From contig CAVWPS010000002.1 in assembly GCA_963756975.1 (NCBI GenBank), positions 806,001 through 870,000 of the forward strand: DNA of 64,000 nt, given 5' to 3'. Below are positions 27,663 through 35,701 of the stretch, piece after piece. Origin of the DNA: CAVRQM01 sp963756975 (GTDB lineage Bacteria; Pseudomonadota; Alphaproteobacteria; Acetobacterales; Acetobacteraceae). Numbering within the stretch: position 1 is the stretch's first letter; each line of letters opens with the position of its first letter. Under the pieces are notes generated by a model. The model was not told where the DNA came from. It made no database searches and saw nothing but the letters and a program-made list of their open reading frames with translations. The translations under genes were made by a program, and so were the position numbers.

Positions 27663-28685
27663 TCAATACAGCGGCAGCGGCGACATCGCGCCGCCCTGCG
27701 GCCAGGGGCGGTTGGCACCGCGCGGCAGGCCGAAATCGGACTTTTCGCCCAGCGTACGGCCAAAGATCTCGCCGTAATTGCCGGCGCTCTGCAGCATCGT
27801 CAGCGTCCAATGGTCGGGCAGCCCGAGCAGCTTGCCCGGCCCCACGCTGCGCGGCCCGATCAGGCCCTGGATCACCGGATCGTCGCTGGTCTGCATCTGC
27901 GCCGCGTTCGCCGCCGTGACGCCGCTCTGGTCGGCCTGGATCAGCGCGTTGACCACGGCACCGACCACCATGCCCCAGCGCGGCGAATCGTCGCGGTAGG
28001 TCGGCGCGACCGGATCGGTGCTGAACGTGTCCGCCAGCAGGTGGAACCGCTTGTCGATCGAGGCCAGCCCGAACCGCAGATTGATCAGCTGCGACAGATC
28101 GCCGGTGATTGCGGCGCACCGCAACCCGGCCGCGGCACTCAGCATCTCGCCCACCTCCTCGAACGGGAACGGGATGTAGCCGACATGGCGCGCGCGCATC
28201 CCGGTCCGCAGCGTCTCGTCCAGCGTGCCGTCGTTGACGAAGCAGATCTGCTTTCCGGCCAAGCCCTCGACCGAGGCGATGTCGTTGCGCACCAGCAGCC
28301 CCTGCCCGTCGTAGAACACCGGCGGCGCGAAGCCGACATGGAACGCGACCTGGGTCGCGAGCGTCGGCGCCACGCCGATCGCGAGGTCGGAGGTGCCGTC
28401 GCGCAGCGAGTCCAGCATGTGCCGCTCGTCCGGCCAGACATGCGTGGTGGCCTTGCCGCCGCGGCCGAGCACCGCGACCGCGACCGCCTTGCACACCGCG
28501 TCGGCGAGGTCGGTGAGATCGCCGTGCGTGTCGGCCCGCGTGTAATCCTCCGACGCGCCGTTGCTGCCGCACCGCACGACGCCGGCGGCGCGCACGGTGT
28601 CGAGCGTATCGGCGTGCGCGAACGAGGCCGCGCCGATAGCGGCGACGAACAAAGCGGCGGCTGAAAGATGGCGGATCAGGGTCAC
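27663..28685 (-). CDS. Amino acid ABC transporter substrate-binding protein (AapJ-like)
   Basis: 340-residue periplasmic family-3 binding protein. GTG 28685 starts a short basic N-terminus and a Sec signal (IRHLSAAALFVAAIGAASF, cleavage after AHA). Mature start DTLDTVRAAGVVRCGSNGA is the AapJ hallmark; later motifs DGQGLLVRNDI, LAGKQICFVNDGTLDETLR and YGEIFGRTLGEKSDFGLPRG fit general L-amino-acid binding proteins. No permease or ATPase is adjacent, so it is an orphan binding protein here. Confidence 0.85.
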   Translation of the reverse strand: MTLIRHLSAAALFVAAIGAASFAHADTLDTVRAAGVVRCGSNGASEDYTRADTHGDLTDLADAVCKAVAVAVLGRGGKATTHVWPDERHMLDSLRDGTSDLAIGVAPTLATQVAFHVGFAPPVFYDGQGLLVRNDIASVEGLAGKQICFVNDGTLDETLRTGMRARHVGYIPFPFEEVGEMLSAAAGLRCAAITGDLSQLINLRFGLASIDKRFHLLADTFSTDPVAPTYRDDSPRWGMVVGAVVNALIQADQSGVTAANAAQMQTSDDPVIQGLIGPRSVGPGKLLGLPDHWTLTMLQSAGNYGEIFGRTLGEKSDFGLPRGANRPWPQGGAMSPLPLY

Positions 28686-28813
28686 GCGGAAAAACTCCTC
28701 CGCCGCCCCGTTCGAACGTGTGGCGGCGGACGCCTGCCTAAATCGCGGGTCGGGCTGCGTCCATGCCGTCACCAAACCTTCACCGCGTGGATACGGCCGA
28801 ACATTGCGGCGTC

Positions 28814-28903
28814 TGGCGGAGGGGGTGGGATTCGAACCCACGGTACCGGTAAAGGTACAACGGTTTTCGAGACCGTCCCAATCGACCACTCTGGCACCCC
28901 TCC
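28814..28903 (-). tRNA. tRNA-Ser (anticodon CGA)
   Basis: Complete class II tRNA of 90 bases on the minus strand with a genomically encoded CCA end (28814-28816). Acceptor stem GGAGGGG/CCCCTCC, anticodon loop CTCGAAA giving CGA (reads UCG), long variable arm (GTTGTACCTTTACCGGTAC region), T-arm GTGGG-TTCGAAT-CCCAC. Lies between the amino-acid binding protein gene and the rplU promoter. Confidence 0.97.
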
Positions 28904-28960
28904 GCGGGTGCTGGGCGACATACACGGGGACGGCGAAACCCGCAACGCGACGTGGGCCGA

Positions 28961-28989
28961 TTGACATCCGGGGCCTCGTTCCCCTATCT
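28961..28989 (+). promoter_or_regulatory. Sigma-70-type promoter upstream of rplU
   Basis: TTGACA at 28961-28966, a 17-base spacer, then CTATCT at 28984-28989, about 77 bases before the rplU start. Perfect -35 and optimal spacing; suitable for constitutive high transcription of rplU-rpmA. Confidence 0.65.
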
Positions 28990-29065
28990 CACCGCCTCCC
29001 GGGTGGGCCGTTCGGCTCCGCCCTCAAACGTTCGGCCGCCGCGCGGCCCCTTCAGGACGCCCTCG

Positions 29066-29389
29066 ATGTTCGCAGTCATCCGCACCGGCGGGAAGCAGTA
29101 CCGGGTGTCCCCCGAGGCCGTGCTCAAGGTCGAAAAACTCGATGCCGAAGCCGGCAGCACCATCACGTTCACCGACGTGCTCGCGGTCGGCGGCGGTGAG
29201 GGCGGCCTTTTGCTCGGCGCGCCCACCATCGCCGGCGCCACCGTCACGGCGACCGTCGTGGCGCAGGACCGGCTCCCGACCGTGATCATCTTCAAGAAGC
29301 GCCGCCGGCAGAACAGCCGCCGCCGCAACGGCCACCGCCAGCGCGTGACCGTGCTGCGGATCGCCACCATCAACACCGCCGCCGCGTAA
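29066..29389 (+). CDS. rplU: 50S ribosomal protein L21
   Basis: 107-residue large-subunit protein, usual length. Start ATG 29066 (AGGA about nine bases upstream) gives MFAVIRTGGKQYRVSPEAVL, the canonical N-terminus; the basic motif IIFKKRRRQNSRRRNGHRQ contacts rRNA. It leads the rplU-rpmA pair under a strong promoter. The frame is open further upstream but conservation begins here. Confidence 0.97.
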   Translation: MFAVIRTGGKQYRVSPEAVLKVEKLDAEAGSTITFTDVLAVGGGEGGLLLGAPTIAGATVTATVVAQDRLPTVIIFKKRRRQNSRRRNGHRQRVTVLRIATINTAAA

Positions 29390-29405
29390 GCAGGAGACCC
29401 GACCA

Positions 29406-29699
29406 ATGGCACATAAAAAGGCAGGCGGCTCGTCCCGCAACGGTCGCGATACCGCCGGCCGCCGTCTCGGCGTGAAGAAGTTCGGCGGCGAGCACGTGAT
29501 CCCCGGCAACATCATCATCCGCCAGCGCGGCACCAAGGTTAAGCCGGGCCGCCATGTCGGCCTCGGCAAGGACCACACCATCTTCGCGCTGGTCGAGGGC
29601 CACGTGACGTTCGAGCACCGGGCCGAAGGCCGCGTGCAGGTCTCGGTCGCCCCGATCACCGCTTCGGGCACCGTCCCGCTCGCGATCGCCGCCGAGTAG
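29406..29699 (+). CDS. rpmA: 50S ribosomal protein L27
   Basis: 97-residue protein near the peptidyl-transferase centre. N-terminus AHKKAGGSSRNGRDTAGRRL is canonical, with no cleavable extension. CAGGAG lies upstream of ATG 29406, 16 bases after rplU. A terminator-like hairpin follows before obgE. Confidence 0.97.
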   Translation: MAHKKAGGSSRNGRDTAGRRLGVKKFGGEHVIPGNIIIRQRGTKVKPGRHVGLGKDHTIFALVEGHVTFEHRAEGRVQVSVAPITASGTVPLAIAAE

Positions 29700-29723
29700 G
29701 TCTAGCGTACGGATACGCCTGCG

Positions 29724-29756
29724 CGGGGTCGCCCTGACCGGGTCGGCCCCGTTTTT
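29724..29756 (+). terminator. Intrinsic terminator after rpmA
   Basis: Eight-pair stem CGGGGTCG (29724-29731) with CGGCCCCG (29744-29751), one G-U pair, extra pairing inside the loop, followed by TTTTT at 29752-29756. It would separate the abundant ribosomal mRNA from obgE-proB, probably with partial read-through since no separate obgE promoter is obvious. Confidence 0.75.
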
Positions 29757-29774
29757 ATTTGACAGAACCCAGCG

Positions 29775-30776
29775 ATGAAATTCCTCGACGAAGCGAAAAT
29801 CTACTGCAAGTCCGGTGACGGCGGTGACGGCGTGATCGCCTTCCGCCGCGAGCGGTTCATCGAGTTCGGCGGCCCCGATGGCGGCAATGGCGGCCGGGGC
29901 GGCAACATCTCGTTCGTCGCGGTCGAGAACCTGAACACCCTGATCGACTTCCGCTACACGCAGCATTTTCGCGCCCGCAAGGGCGGCAACGGATCGGGCT
30001 CCGACCGCACCGGTGCCGGGGCGGACGATGTCGACATCGCCGTCCCGGTCGGCACGCAGATCATCGACGACGACCGTGAGACGCTGCTGGCCGACCTCGA
30101 CACGCCGGGTCAGCGCGTGACGCTGTTGCGCGGCGGCGACGGCGGCCACGGCAACGCCCACTTCAAAAGCAGCACCAACCGGGCCCCCCGCCGCGCCGAC
30201 AAGGGCTGGCCGGGCGAGGAGCGCTGGGTCTGGCTGCGGCTGAAGCTGATCGCCGACGCCGGCCTGATCGGGCTGCCGAACGCGGGCAAGAGCACGTTCC
30301 TGTCGGTCGTCTCCGCCGCGCGCCCGAAGATCGCGGACTACCCGTTCACCACCCTGCACCCGCAGCTCGGCGTTGTGCGCCTGTCCGACACGCAGGAATT
30401 CGTGCTGGCCGACATTCCCGGCCTGATCGAGGGCGCGCACGAGGGGGCCGGTCTCGGCGACCGCTTCCTCGGCCATGTCGAGCGATGCGCGGTGCTGCTG
30501 CATCTCGTCGACGGCGCGGCCGGGGACGTGGTGCGCGCCTACCGGACGGTGCGCGAGGAGCTGATCGAATACGGCGGCGGCCTGTCGGACAAACCGGAGA
30601 TCGTGGCGCTGAACAAGGTCGACGCGATGAGCCCGCGAGAAGCGTCCTCCCGTCGCTCGGCGCTCCGAAAAGCGTGTGGGCAGGACGTGGCGCTGATCTC
30701 CGGCGTCAGCCACGCCGGTGTCGATGCCGTGCTGGCCGCCCTCTGGCCGGTGATCGTCGAAGCGCGAAAGACGTGA
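29775..30776 (+). CDS. obgE: GTPase ObgE/CgtA
   Basis: 333-residue Obg GTPase acting in 50S assembly and stress control. Gly-rich Obg fold (residues 1-158: KFLDEAKIYCKSGDGGDGV), then the G domain: G1 GLPNAGKST (about 167), G3 DIPG (about 212), G4 NKVD (about 281). It lacks the optional C-terminal OCT domain, as in many alphaproteobacteria. Overlaps proB by four bases (GTGA). Confidence 0.97.
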   Translation: MKFLDEAKIYCKSGDGGDGVIAFRRERFIEFGGPDGGNGGRGGNISFVAVENLNTLIDFRYTQHFRARKGGNGSGSDRTGAGADDVDIAVPVGTQIIDDDRETLLADLDTPGQRVTLLRGGDGGHGNAHFKSSTNRAPRRADKGWPGEERWVWLRLKLIADAGLIGLPNAGKSTFLSVVSAARPKIADYPFTTLHPQLGVVRLSDTQEFVLADIPGLIEGAHEGAGLGDRFLGHVERCAVLLHLVDGAAGDVVRAYRTVREELIEYGGGLSDKPEIVALNKVDAMSPREASSRRSALRKACGQDVALISGVSHAGVDAVLAALWPVIVEARKT

Positions 30777-31891
30777 TCCCCGGGCTGGCCGCCTCGCGCC
30801 GGCTGGTCGTCAAGATCGGCAGCGCCCTGCTGGTCGATCCCGTCGCCGCCGCCCCGCGCGCGGACTGGCTCGCCTCCGTCGCCGCCGACATCCTGGAACT
30901 CCGCGCCGCCGGGACCGAGGTGATCGTCGTCTCCTCGGGCGCCATCGCGCTGGCCCGCCGCACGCTGCGCCTCGATTCCGCCCGGCTGCGGCTCGACGAA
31001 AAGCAGGCCGCCGCCTCCGTCGGGCAGATCCGGCTGGCGCAGGCCTGGAGCGAGGCGTTGTCCGCCCGTGGGCTGACGGCGGCGCAGTTGCTGCTGACGG
31101 CCGAGGATACCGAAGCCAGGCGGCGCTATCTGAACGCGCGCGCCACGCTCGAGACATTGCTGTCGCTCGGCTGCGTGCCGGTCATCAACGAGAACGACGC
31201 GGTCGCGACCGCCGAAATCCGCTTCGGCGACAACGACCGGCTGGCCGCGCGGGTGGCCGGCATGGTGGCGGCCGACACGCTGGTGCTGCTGAGCGACATC
31301 GACGGCCTGTACACCGCCGATCCGAAGCGAGACCCGGCCGCCGCCCACATCCCGGTCGTGGCGTCGCTCACGCCGGAGATCGAGGCGATGGGGGGCGAGC
31401 CGCCGCCCGGCTACAGCAGCGGCGGGATGCGCACGAAACTCGCCGCCGCCAGGATCGCGACCGGCGCCGGCGTTGCCATGGCGATCGCGCCCGGCACCGG
31501 CCTGTATCCGCTGGCGGCCCTGCGCGATACCGGCCGCTGCACCTGGTTCCTGCCCGCCACCGACGCGCGATCGGCGCGAAAGGGCTGGATCCTCGGCACG
31601 CTGACGCCGCAGGGCCGGGTGCTGGTCGATGCCGGCGCGGCACGGGCGCTGGCGCGCGGCGGCTCGCTGCTGCCGGCCGGCGTGCGCGGGGTCGAAGGCG
31701 GGTTCGAGCGTGGCGACACGGTCGACATCGCCGGCCCGGACGGCATTCTGGCGCGCGGCCTGGCGGGCTACGGCGCGGCCGATGTCGCCCGCATCGCCGG
31801 CCACCGCAGCGAGGCGATCTTCTCGCTACTCGGCTGGAGCGGCCGCGACGAGGTCATTCACCGCGACGATCTGGTGCTGCTCAGCGTCTGA
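30773..31891 (+). CDS. proB: Glutamate 5-kinase
   Basis: First enzyme of proline synthesis (L-glutamate + ATP to glutamyl-5-phosphate), 372 residues. GTG 30773 overlaps the obgE stop. N-terminal amino-acid kinase domain (RRLVVKIGSALLVD; VIVVSSGAIALARRTL; PVINENDAVAT; LVLLSDIDGLYTADP; SSGGMRTKLAAARIA) and a C-terminal PUA domain (about 285-365). Its usual neighbour proA is displaced 3.8 kb downstream by accessory genes. Confidence 0.96.
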   Translation: MIPGLAASRRLVVKIGSALLVDPVAAAPRADWLASVAADILELRAAGTEVIVVSSGAIALARRTLRLDSARLRLDEKQAAASVGQIRLAQAWSEALSARGLTAAQLLLTAEDTEARRRYLNARATLETLLSLGCVPVINENDAVATAEIRFGDNDRLAARVAGMVAADTLVLLSDIDGLYTADPKRDPAAAHIPVVASLTPEIEAMGGEPPPGYSSGGMRTKLAAARIATGAGVAMAIAPGTGLYPLAALRDTGRCTWFLPATDARSARKGWILGTLTPQGRVLVDAGAARALARGGSLLPAGVRGVEGGFERGDTVDIAGPDGILARGLAGYGAADVARIAGHRSEAIFSLLGWSGRDEVIHRDDLVLLSV

Positions 31892-32045
31892 GCCCGCTCG
31901 ACCGGGGCGATCTTAACGCGATGGTAATGAGTCAGATCGGCCCAGTGATGATCTAAGTCCGCCAGGCATGCCGGCACTCGTTTACTGTCCCCCGTCGCGG
32001 ACGCCCACACCCCGCCGTCAGTGCAAACCGAATAAAGGCGTGTCG

Positions 32046-33752
32046 ATGTCCCGTAATATCGTCGCGGCGATCATGTTCGCCGCCGCTTCCTCGGCCGCCA
32101 TGCTGCAACCGTCGGTGGCCGCGACCCCCAGCGGGCCTTACGAGGACTGGCCGAACGGACCCTGGCAGAACCCGGCATTCTTCCCGATTTCGGTCTGGTA
32201 TCAGCAGGCGAACGGCACCGGCCATAGCGGTCCGTATGCGAACCTCGCCGCCGCCGCCGCCGCCACGGGGATCAACATCTTCCTCGGCCAGGGTGCCAAC
32301 TGGCCGGAACGGTTCGGCAGCGATGACGGGGAACTCGAGGCCATTCAGAAGGCCGGACTGTACGTCGTCGGCGGGGTCGCGGTCCCGCCGAACGACGGCA
32401 CGTCGGCGCAGTCGGTTCCCTCGATCCTGGCGCTCGCGAACACCGTCGGCGCGCAAGCCAACCTGATCGGCTACAACGCCGGCGACGAGCCGCAATGCGC
32501 GCCGAGCTCCCCCGGCCAGGCCACCATGAGTGCCGTGCCCTCGATCGTCTCCGGGATCGCCCGGTATGATTCGAGCCGGATCGTCACCTGGAACCAGACC
32601 GATTGGATGACGCAGCCGCAGTGGCAGCACCCCCCCGCCAACTGCTTGTCCATCGAACAAGCCGCGCTGCAGGCCACCAGCGTCGCCTCGTTTGACGAAT
32701 ACCCGCTGACCAGCCCTTACATCGCGACCCAGCTTGGCGTCACCGGTTCGGATTTTCAGTCCGTGTCCAACGACTCGCTCTGGGAGCAGGGCCTGTCGGT
32801 GCAGGCGCTCAAGCATTTCGCGTCGGCGGGCCAGCCGCTATGGGCGTATATCGAGGCCGGCGGCGACAACTTCGCGCTGTCGGAGGCGAACAACAGCCTG
32901 CCCGCGAGCGTCGCGACCGGCTCGACCACCCTGGTCAACACGAGCGGCCGGTCGGTTTTCACCGCCACCTGGGTCGGGCTGGCGGTCTCGGGCACCGGCA
33001 TTCCGTCCGGTACGACGATCGCCAGCATCATCGACGCGACCCACGCACGGATGAGCAATTACGCCGCGGCCACCGGCTCGGGGTCGGTGACCGTCGGCTC
33101 GGGGCCACTCGCGGACTGCGTGGCCAGCGCCAACCTGTGCGTGGTCAACGGCAACGAATACCGGCCGACGCCAGCCGAGGTGAACGCCGAGGTCTGGATG
33201 AGCATCGTCAACGGCGCGATCGGCATCGAATATTTCTGCCATGACGCGACGTCGTATTCCTTCTGCCTCGGCGACAGCGCGGCGGGCGGCGCGGCGGCGG
33301 CGGCGGCCCGCCAGAACCTCGCGGCGATCGACGCCGACGTCGCGAAATACGCGCCGGTCCTGAACGGACCGACCGTCGGCATGTGTTCGATGCAGCAGAT
33401 GGATTTCGGAACCGGAGCGGCATCGAGCACGTCGTCGTGCCAGGACGGACCGCTGAGCGTCGCGTCGAACGATCCGGCGATTCCCGGCATGGCGCTGGCC
33501 AAGTCCTACAAGGGCTCGACCTACATCTTCGCGCAGTCCGATCGACGCTCCGCGAAGGGATCCGGCTACATGATCGGCATCTCGGGCCTGGGCGGACACA
33601 CCGCGACCGTCGTCTACGACTCGTACGGGCGGTTCGATCCGTCGCGCAACAGCGCGGGCGGGTATCAGGTGCTGCACGGCAACGGGCTGTTCTACGACGT
33701 GCTCGGCGACAACGCGCACCAGTATCAGATGAAGATCTACCGCATCGACTAA
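32046..33752 (+). CDS. Secreted TIM-barrel protein, possible glycoside hydrolase, with an inserted beta domain
   Basis: 568-residue exported protein: Sec signal to about residue 27 (cleavage after SVAA). The mature part starts with NPAFFPISVWYQQANG and a barrel-like pattern (TGINIFLGQGANW; AGLYVVGGVAVP; LIGYNAGDEPQ). Candidate catalytic acids are Glu148 in GDEP, Glu270 in YIEAGGDNF and Glu395 in GIEYFCHD; a GDEP motif in a barrel of this kind suggests a clan-A-like hydrolase, unproven. Residues about 285-350 (VGLAVSGTGIPSGTTIAS, then ATGSGSVTVG) look like a short beta-rich domain known from surface and phage proteins, inserted mid-barrel. ATG 32046 is chosen; a GTG lies two codons upstream. 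Its stop overlaps the convergent stop of the next gene. Not part of the housekeeping block around it. Confidence 0.62.
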   Translation: MSRNIVAAIMFAAASSAAMLQPSVAATPSGPYEDWPNGPWQNPAFFPISVWYQQANGTGHSGPYANLAAAAAATGINIFLGQGANWPERFGSDDGELEAIQKAGLYVVGGVAVPPNDGTSAQSVPSILALANTVGAQANLIGYNAGDEPQCAPSSPGQATMSAVPSIVSGIARYDSSRIVTWNQTDWMTQPQWQHPPANCLSIEQAALQATSVASFDEYPLTSPYIATQLGVTGSDFQSVSNDSLWEQGLSVQALKHFASAGQPLWAYIEAGGDNFALSEANNSLPASVATGSTTLVNTSGRSVFTATWVGLAVSGTGIPSGTTIASIIDATHARMSNYAAATGSGSVTVGSGPLADCVASANLCVVNGNEYRPTPAEVNAEVWMSIVNGAIGIEYFCHDATSYSFCLGDSAAGGAAAAAARQNLAAIDADVAKYAPVLNGPTVGMCSMQQMDFGTGAASSTSSCQDGPLSVASNDPAIPGMALAKSYKGSTYIFAQSDRRSAKGSGYMIGISGLGGHTATVVYDSYGRFDPSRNSAGGYQVLHGNGLFYDVLGDNAHQYQMKIYRID

Positions 33753-34762
33753 GACGGCGTGACGACGTTGCGGGGGTCGCCCGCAACGAACGCCTCGATG
33801 TTGCCCATCAGCTGCTCGGTCAACGTTCGAAGTGCGGATTTGCTCGCGAACGCCATGTGCGGCGTCACGATCAGGTTCGGCAGTTTGAGCCCGAGCAGCG
33901 GGTTGCTCCCGGCCGGCGGCTCCTGTGCCAGCACGTCGACACCGGCGCCGCCGATCCGCCCGTCCCGCAGCGCGTCGGCGAGTGCCGCTTCGTCGACGAT
34001 GCCGCCCCGGGCGCAGTTGATGAGCAGGCTGTCCGGTTTCATCCGCGCCAGTTCGGCCGCCCCGATCAGCCCGCGCGTGTCGTCGGTCAGCGGACACGCG
34101 AGGCAGACGATGTCCGACGTCGCGAGCACGTCCGCAAACGCAGTCCGGCCGTCGCGCGGTGCCTGGCCGCGCCGCTCGGCGATGAGCGTTTCCATGCCGA
34201 ACGCCGCCCCGATCGCGGCGATCCGATGCCCGAGCCGGCCGTGGCCGACGATCCCGAGCGTGGTGCCGGACAGGTCGCCCGGTAGCGGGTCCGCCAGCAC
34301 GCCGTAGAATGGCGACCGCTGCCACGCTCCCGCCTCGATCAATGGCCGATAGACGAACAACTGCCGGCGCAGGGCGAGCATCAGCGCGAACGCGTGCTCG
34401 GCGACGGAGTTGGTGCTCCAGTCGCGCACATTGGTCACCGTGATGCCGCGCCGGGCGCAGGCCGCGATGTCGATCGTGTCGGTCCCGGTCGCGCAGACCG
34501 CGATCAGCCGTAACTCCGGAAGCTGCTCGATTTCGGCCGCCCCGATGCGGCCCCGGTTGGTGATCGCGATCGCGGCCCCGTGCAGACGATCCACGAGATC
34601 GGCGGGCGCGGTCGTCGGATGCTCGATCCACTCATGCTCGAACCGCAGGGACCGGATCGGTGCGCGAATGGCGATCCGGTCTAGGAACACGATCTTGGGT
34701 CGCTTCAGGGTGGCCGCGATCGGGATGGATTGTGGTTTCGGCGTTTCGGCGGCGTTATGCAT
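33749..34762 (-). CDS. D-isomer-specific 2-hydroxyacid dehydrogenase
   Basis: 337-residue NAD(H)-dependent dehydrogenase of the glycerate/hydroxypyruvate reductase type. Cofactor motif GIVGHGRLGHRIAAIG (about residue 165) and catalytic residues: Arg in LINCARGGIVDEAAL, Glu in DVLAQEPP, His in IVTPHMAFAS. Start ATG 34762 fits family length; the open frame extends 21 codons further without support. Preceding sequence MCATGTDTIDIAACARR-like region shows the usual substrate-binding loop. Convergent with the secreted TIM-barrel gene, their stops overlapping. Confidence 0.88.
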   Translation of the reverse strand: MHNAAETPKPQSIPIAATLKRPKIVFLDRIAIRAPIRSLRFEHEWIEHPTTAPADLVDRLHGAAIAITNRGRIGAAEIEQLPELRLIAVCATGTDTIDIAACARRGITVTNVRDWSTNSVAEHAFALMLALRRQLFVYRPLIEAGAWQRSPFYGVLADPLPGDLSGTTLGIVGHGRLGHRIAAIGAAFGMETLIAERRGQAPRDGRTAFADVLATSDIVCLACPLTDDTRGLIGAAELARMKPDSLLINCARGGIVDEAALADALRDGRIGGAGVDVLAQEPPAGSNPLLGLKLPNLIVTPHMAFASKSALRTLTEQLMGNIEAFVAGDPRNVVTPS

Positions 34763-34830
34763 TCCGGCCTGATCGTGGCCTGCGCGACGATGGTCAACCG
34801 CCGCCGCTTCAACCGCATGGAACAAAACCG

Positions 34831-35127
34831 ATGCCCGACACTGTCGTCGTCTTCGCTTACCTGCACGCGAAACCCGGCCAGGGGCCGGCGGTACGCGCGG
34901 CGCTCGAGCGGTGCCAGGGACCGACCCGCGAGGAGCCGGGCTGCGAAATCTATGATCTGCACGTCGCGGTCAACGACCCGGACAGCCTGATGATGTACGA
35001 GATCTGGCAGTCCGAGGCGGCGCTGGAACGGCACCGCGCGACCCCGCACCTCGAAATCCTGCGCCAGGCGACCGCCGACCTGCTCGCGGAGCCGAACCGG
35101 GTGATGGTCAGCACCCGCGTCTCCTGA
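34831..35127 (+). CDS. ABM-domain monooxygenase-like protein, copy 1
   Basis: 98-residue single-domain protein of the antibiotic biosynthesis monooxygenase/YgiN superfamily (ferredoxin-like dimeric alpha-beta barrel): VVVFAYLHAKPGQGPAVRAA, EEPGCEIYDLHVAVNDPDSL, MMYEIWQSEAALERH. Such proteins include quinol monooxygenases and stress-related heme or quinone enzymes; catalytic role cannot be read from sequence. Divergent from the dehydrogenase and followed 55 bases later by a paralogue. Confidence 0.82.
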   Translation: MPDTVVVFAYLHAKPGQGPAVRAALERCQGPTREEPGCEIYDLHVAVNDPDSLMMYEIWQSEAALERHRATPHLEILRQATADLLAEPNRVMVSTRVS

Positions 35128-35182
35128 ACCAGCCGGGTGGGCGGGCGTTCAGCCGGTCCAACCCGAACGTCAGGATTTCACC

Positions 35183-35482
35183 ATGGCCAACTCGCCGATC
35201 GTCGTCTTCGCGCGCCTTCAGGCCAAGCCGGGCATGGGCGGCAAAGTGCGTGAGGCGCTGGAGGCATGCACGCCCGGCAGCCGCGCCGAGCCGGCCAACC
35301 ACGGCTACGACATGCACGTCACGATCGGCAACGACGACGAGGTGACGATGCACGAGCTGTGGGATTCACAGGCGGCACTCGACGAGCACACGCAGTCGCC
35401 GCACTTCAAGACGGCGGCCGAGGCGCTCAAAACGTTGCTCGCGTCGCCGATGACCGTCTCGGTCACCCGCCGGGTCACATAG
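35183..35482 (+). CDS. ABM-domain monooxygenase-like protein, copy 2
   Basis: 99-residue paralogue of the preceding gene, same layout (IVVFARLQAKPGMGGKVREA; YDMHVTIGNDDEVTMHELW; QAALDEHTQSPHFK) but diverged to roughly half identity by eye, so an old duplication. Here the Glu-Glu-Pro-Gly-Cys turn of copy 1 is replaced by AEPANHGYD. The two products could form a mixed dimer. A long inverted repeat begins just after the stop. Confidence 0.82.
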   Translation: MANSPIVVFARLQAKPGMGGKVREALEACTPGSRAEPANHGYDMHVTIGNDDEVTMHELWDSQAALDEHTQSPHFKTAAEALKTLLASPMTVSVTRRVT

Positions 35483-35486
35483 AGGA

Positions 35487-35594
35487 CACCACTCTGGCCG
35501 GGCTCGACCCGGCTACCCACGCCTGTCCCCAGACGCGAAGGCCGGCGACAACCCTGCCGCGTGGGCAGCCGGGTCGAGCCCGGCCGAGGTGGTG
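35487..35594. repeat. Long imperfect inverted repeat (36-base arms)
   Basis: Arms 35487-35522 and 35559-35594 pair with 32 Watson-Crick, two G-U and two mismatched positions around a 36-base loop; the core is CCGGGCTCGACCCGGCTACC and its complement. Layout and sequence resemble the dispersed palindromic intergenic elements of alphaproteobacteria; a shorter related palindrome lies at 44839-44875. It separates the accessory ABM genes from proA. No T-run follows, so a simple terminator role is unlikely. Confidence 0.8.
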
Positions 35595-35701
35595 AGAGCG
35601 GAGCGTGCAACAACCCGAACAGTGGGCATCGGCGCCTGGATGTCCGAAGCGGCTTAGGTCGGCAGCTTGCAACCTTCGAACCGGCATGGTCCGTTCCGCC
35701 C

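Noticed and set aside
28814..28903. tRNA-Ser as an integration site for a genomic island
   Set aside because: No integrase gene and no repeated tRNA 3' end seen in the neighbouring sequence.
29759..29764. TTGACA as a promoter for obgE
   Set aside because: Only ten bases before the ATG, leaving no place for a -10 and transcription start.
29370..30713. 447-codon minus-strand frame opposite rpmA-obgE
   Set aside because: Antisense of conserved genes; no start signals or known motifs.
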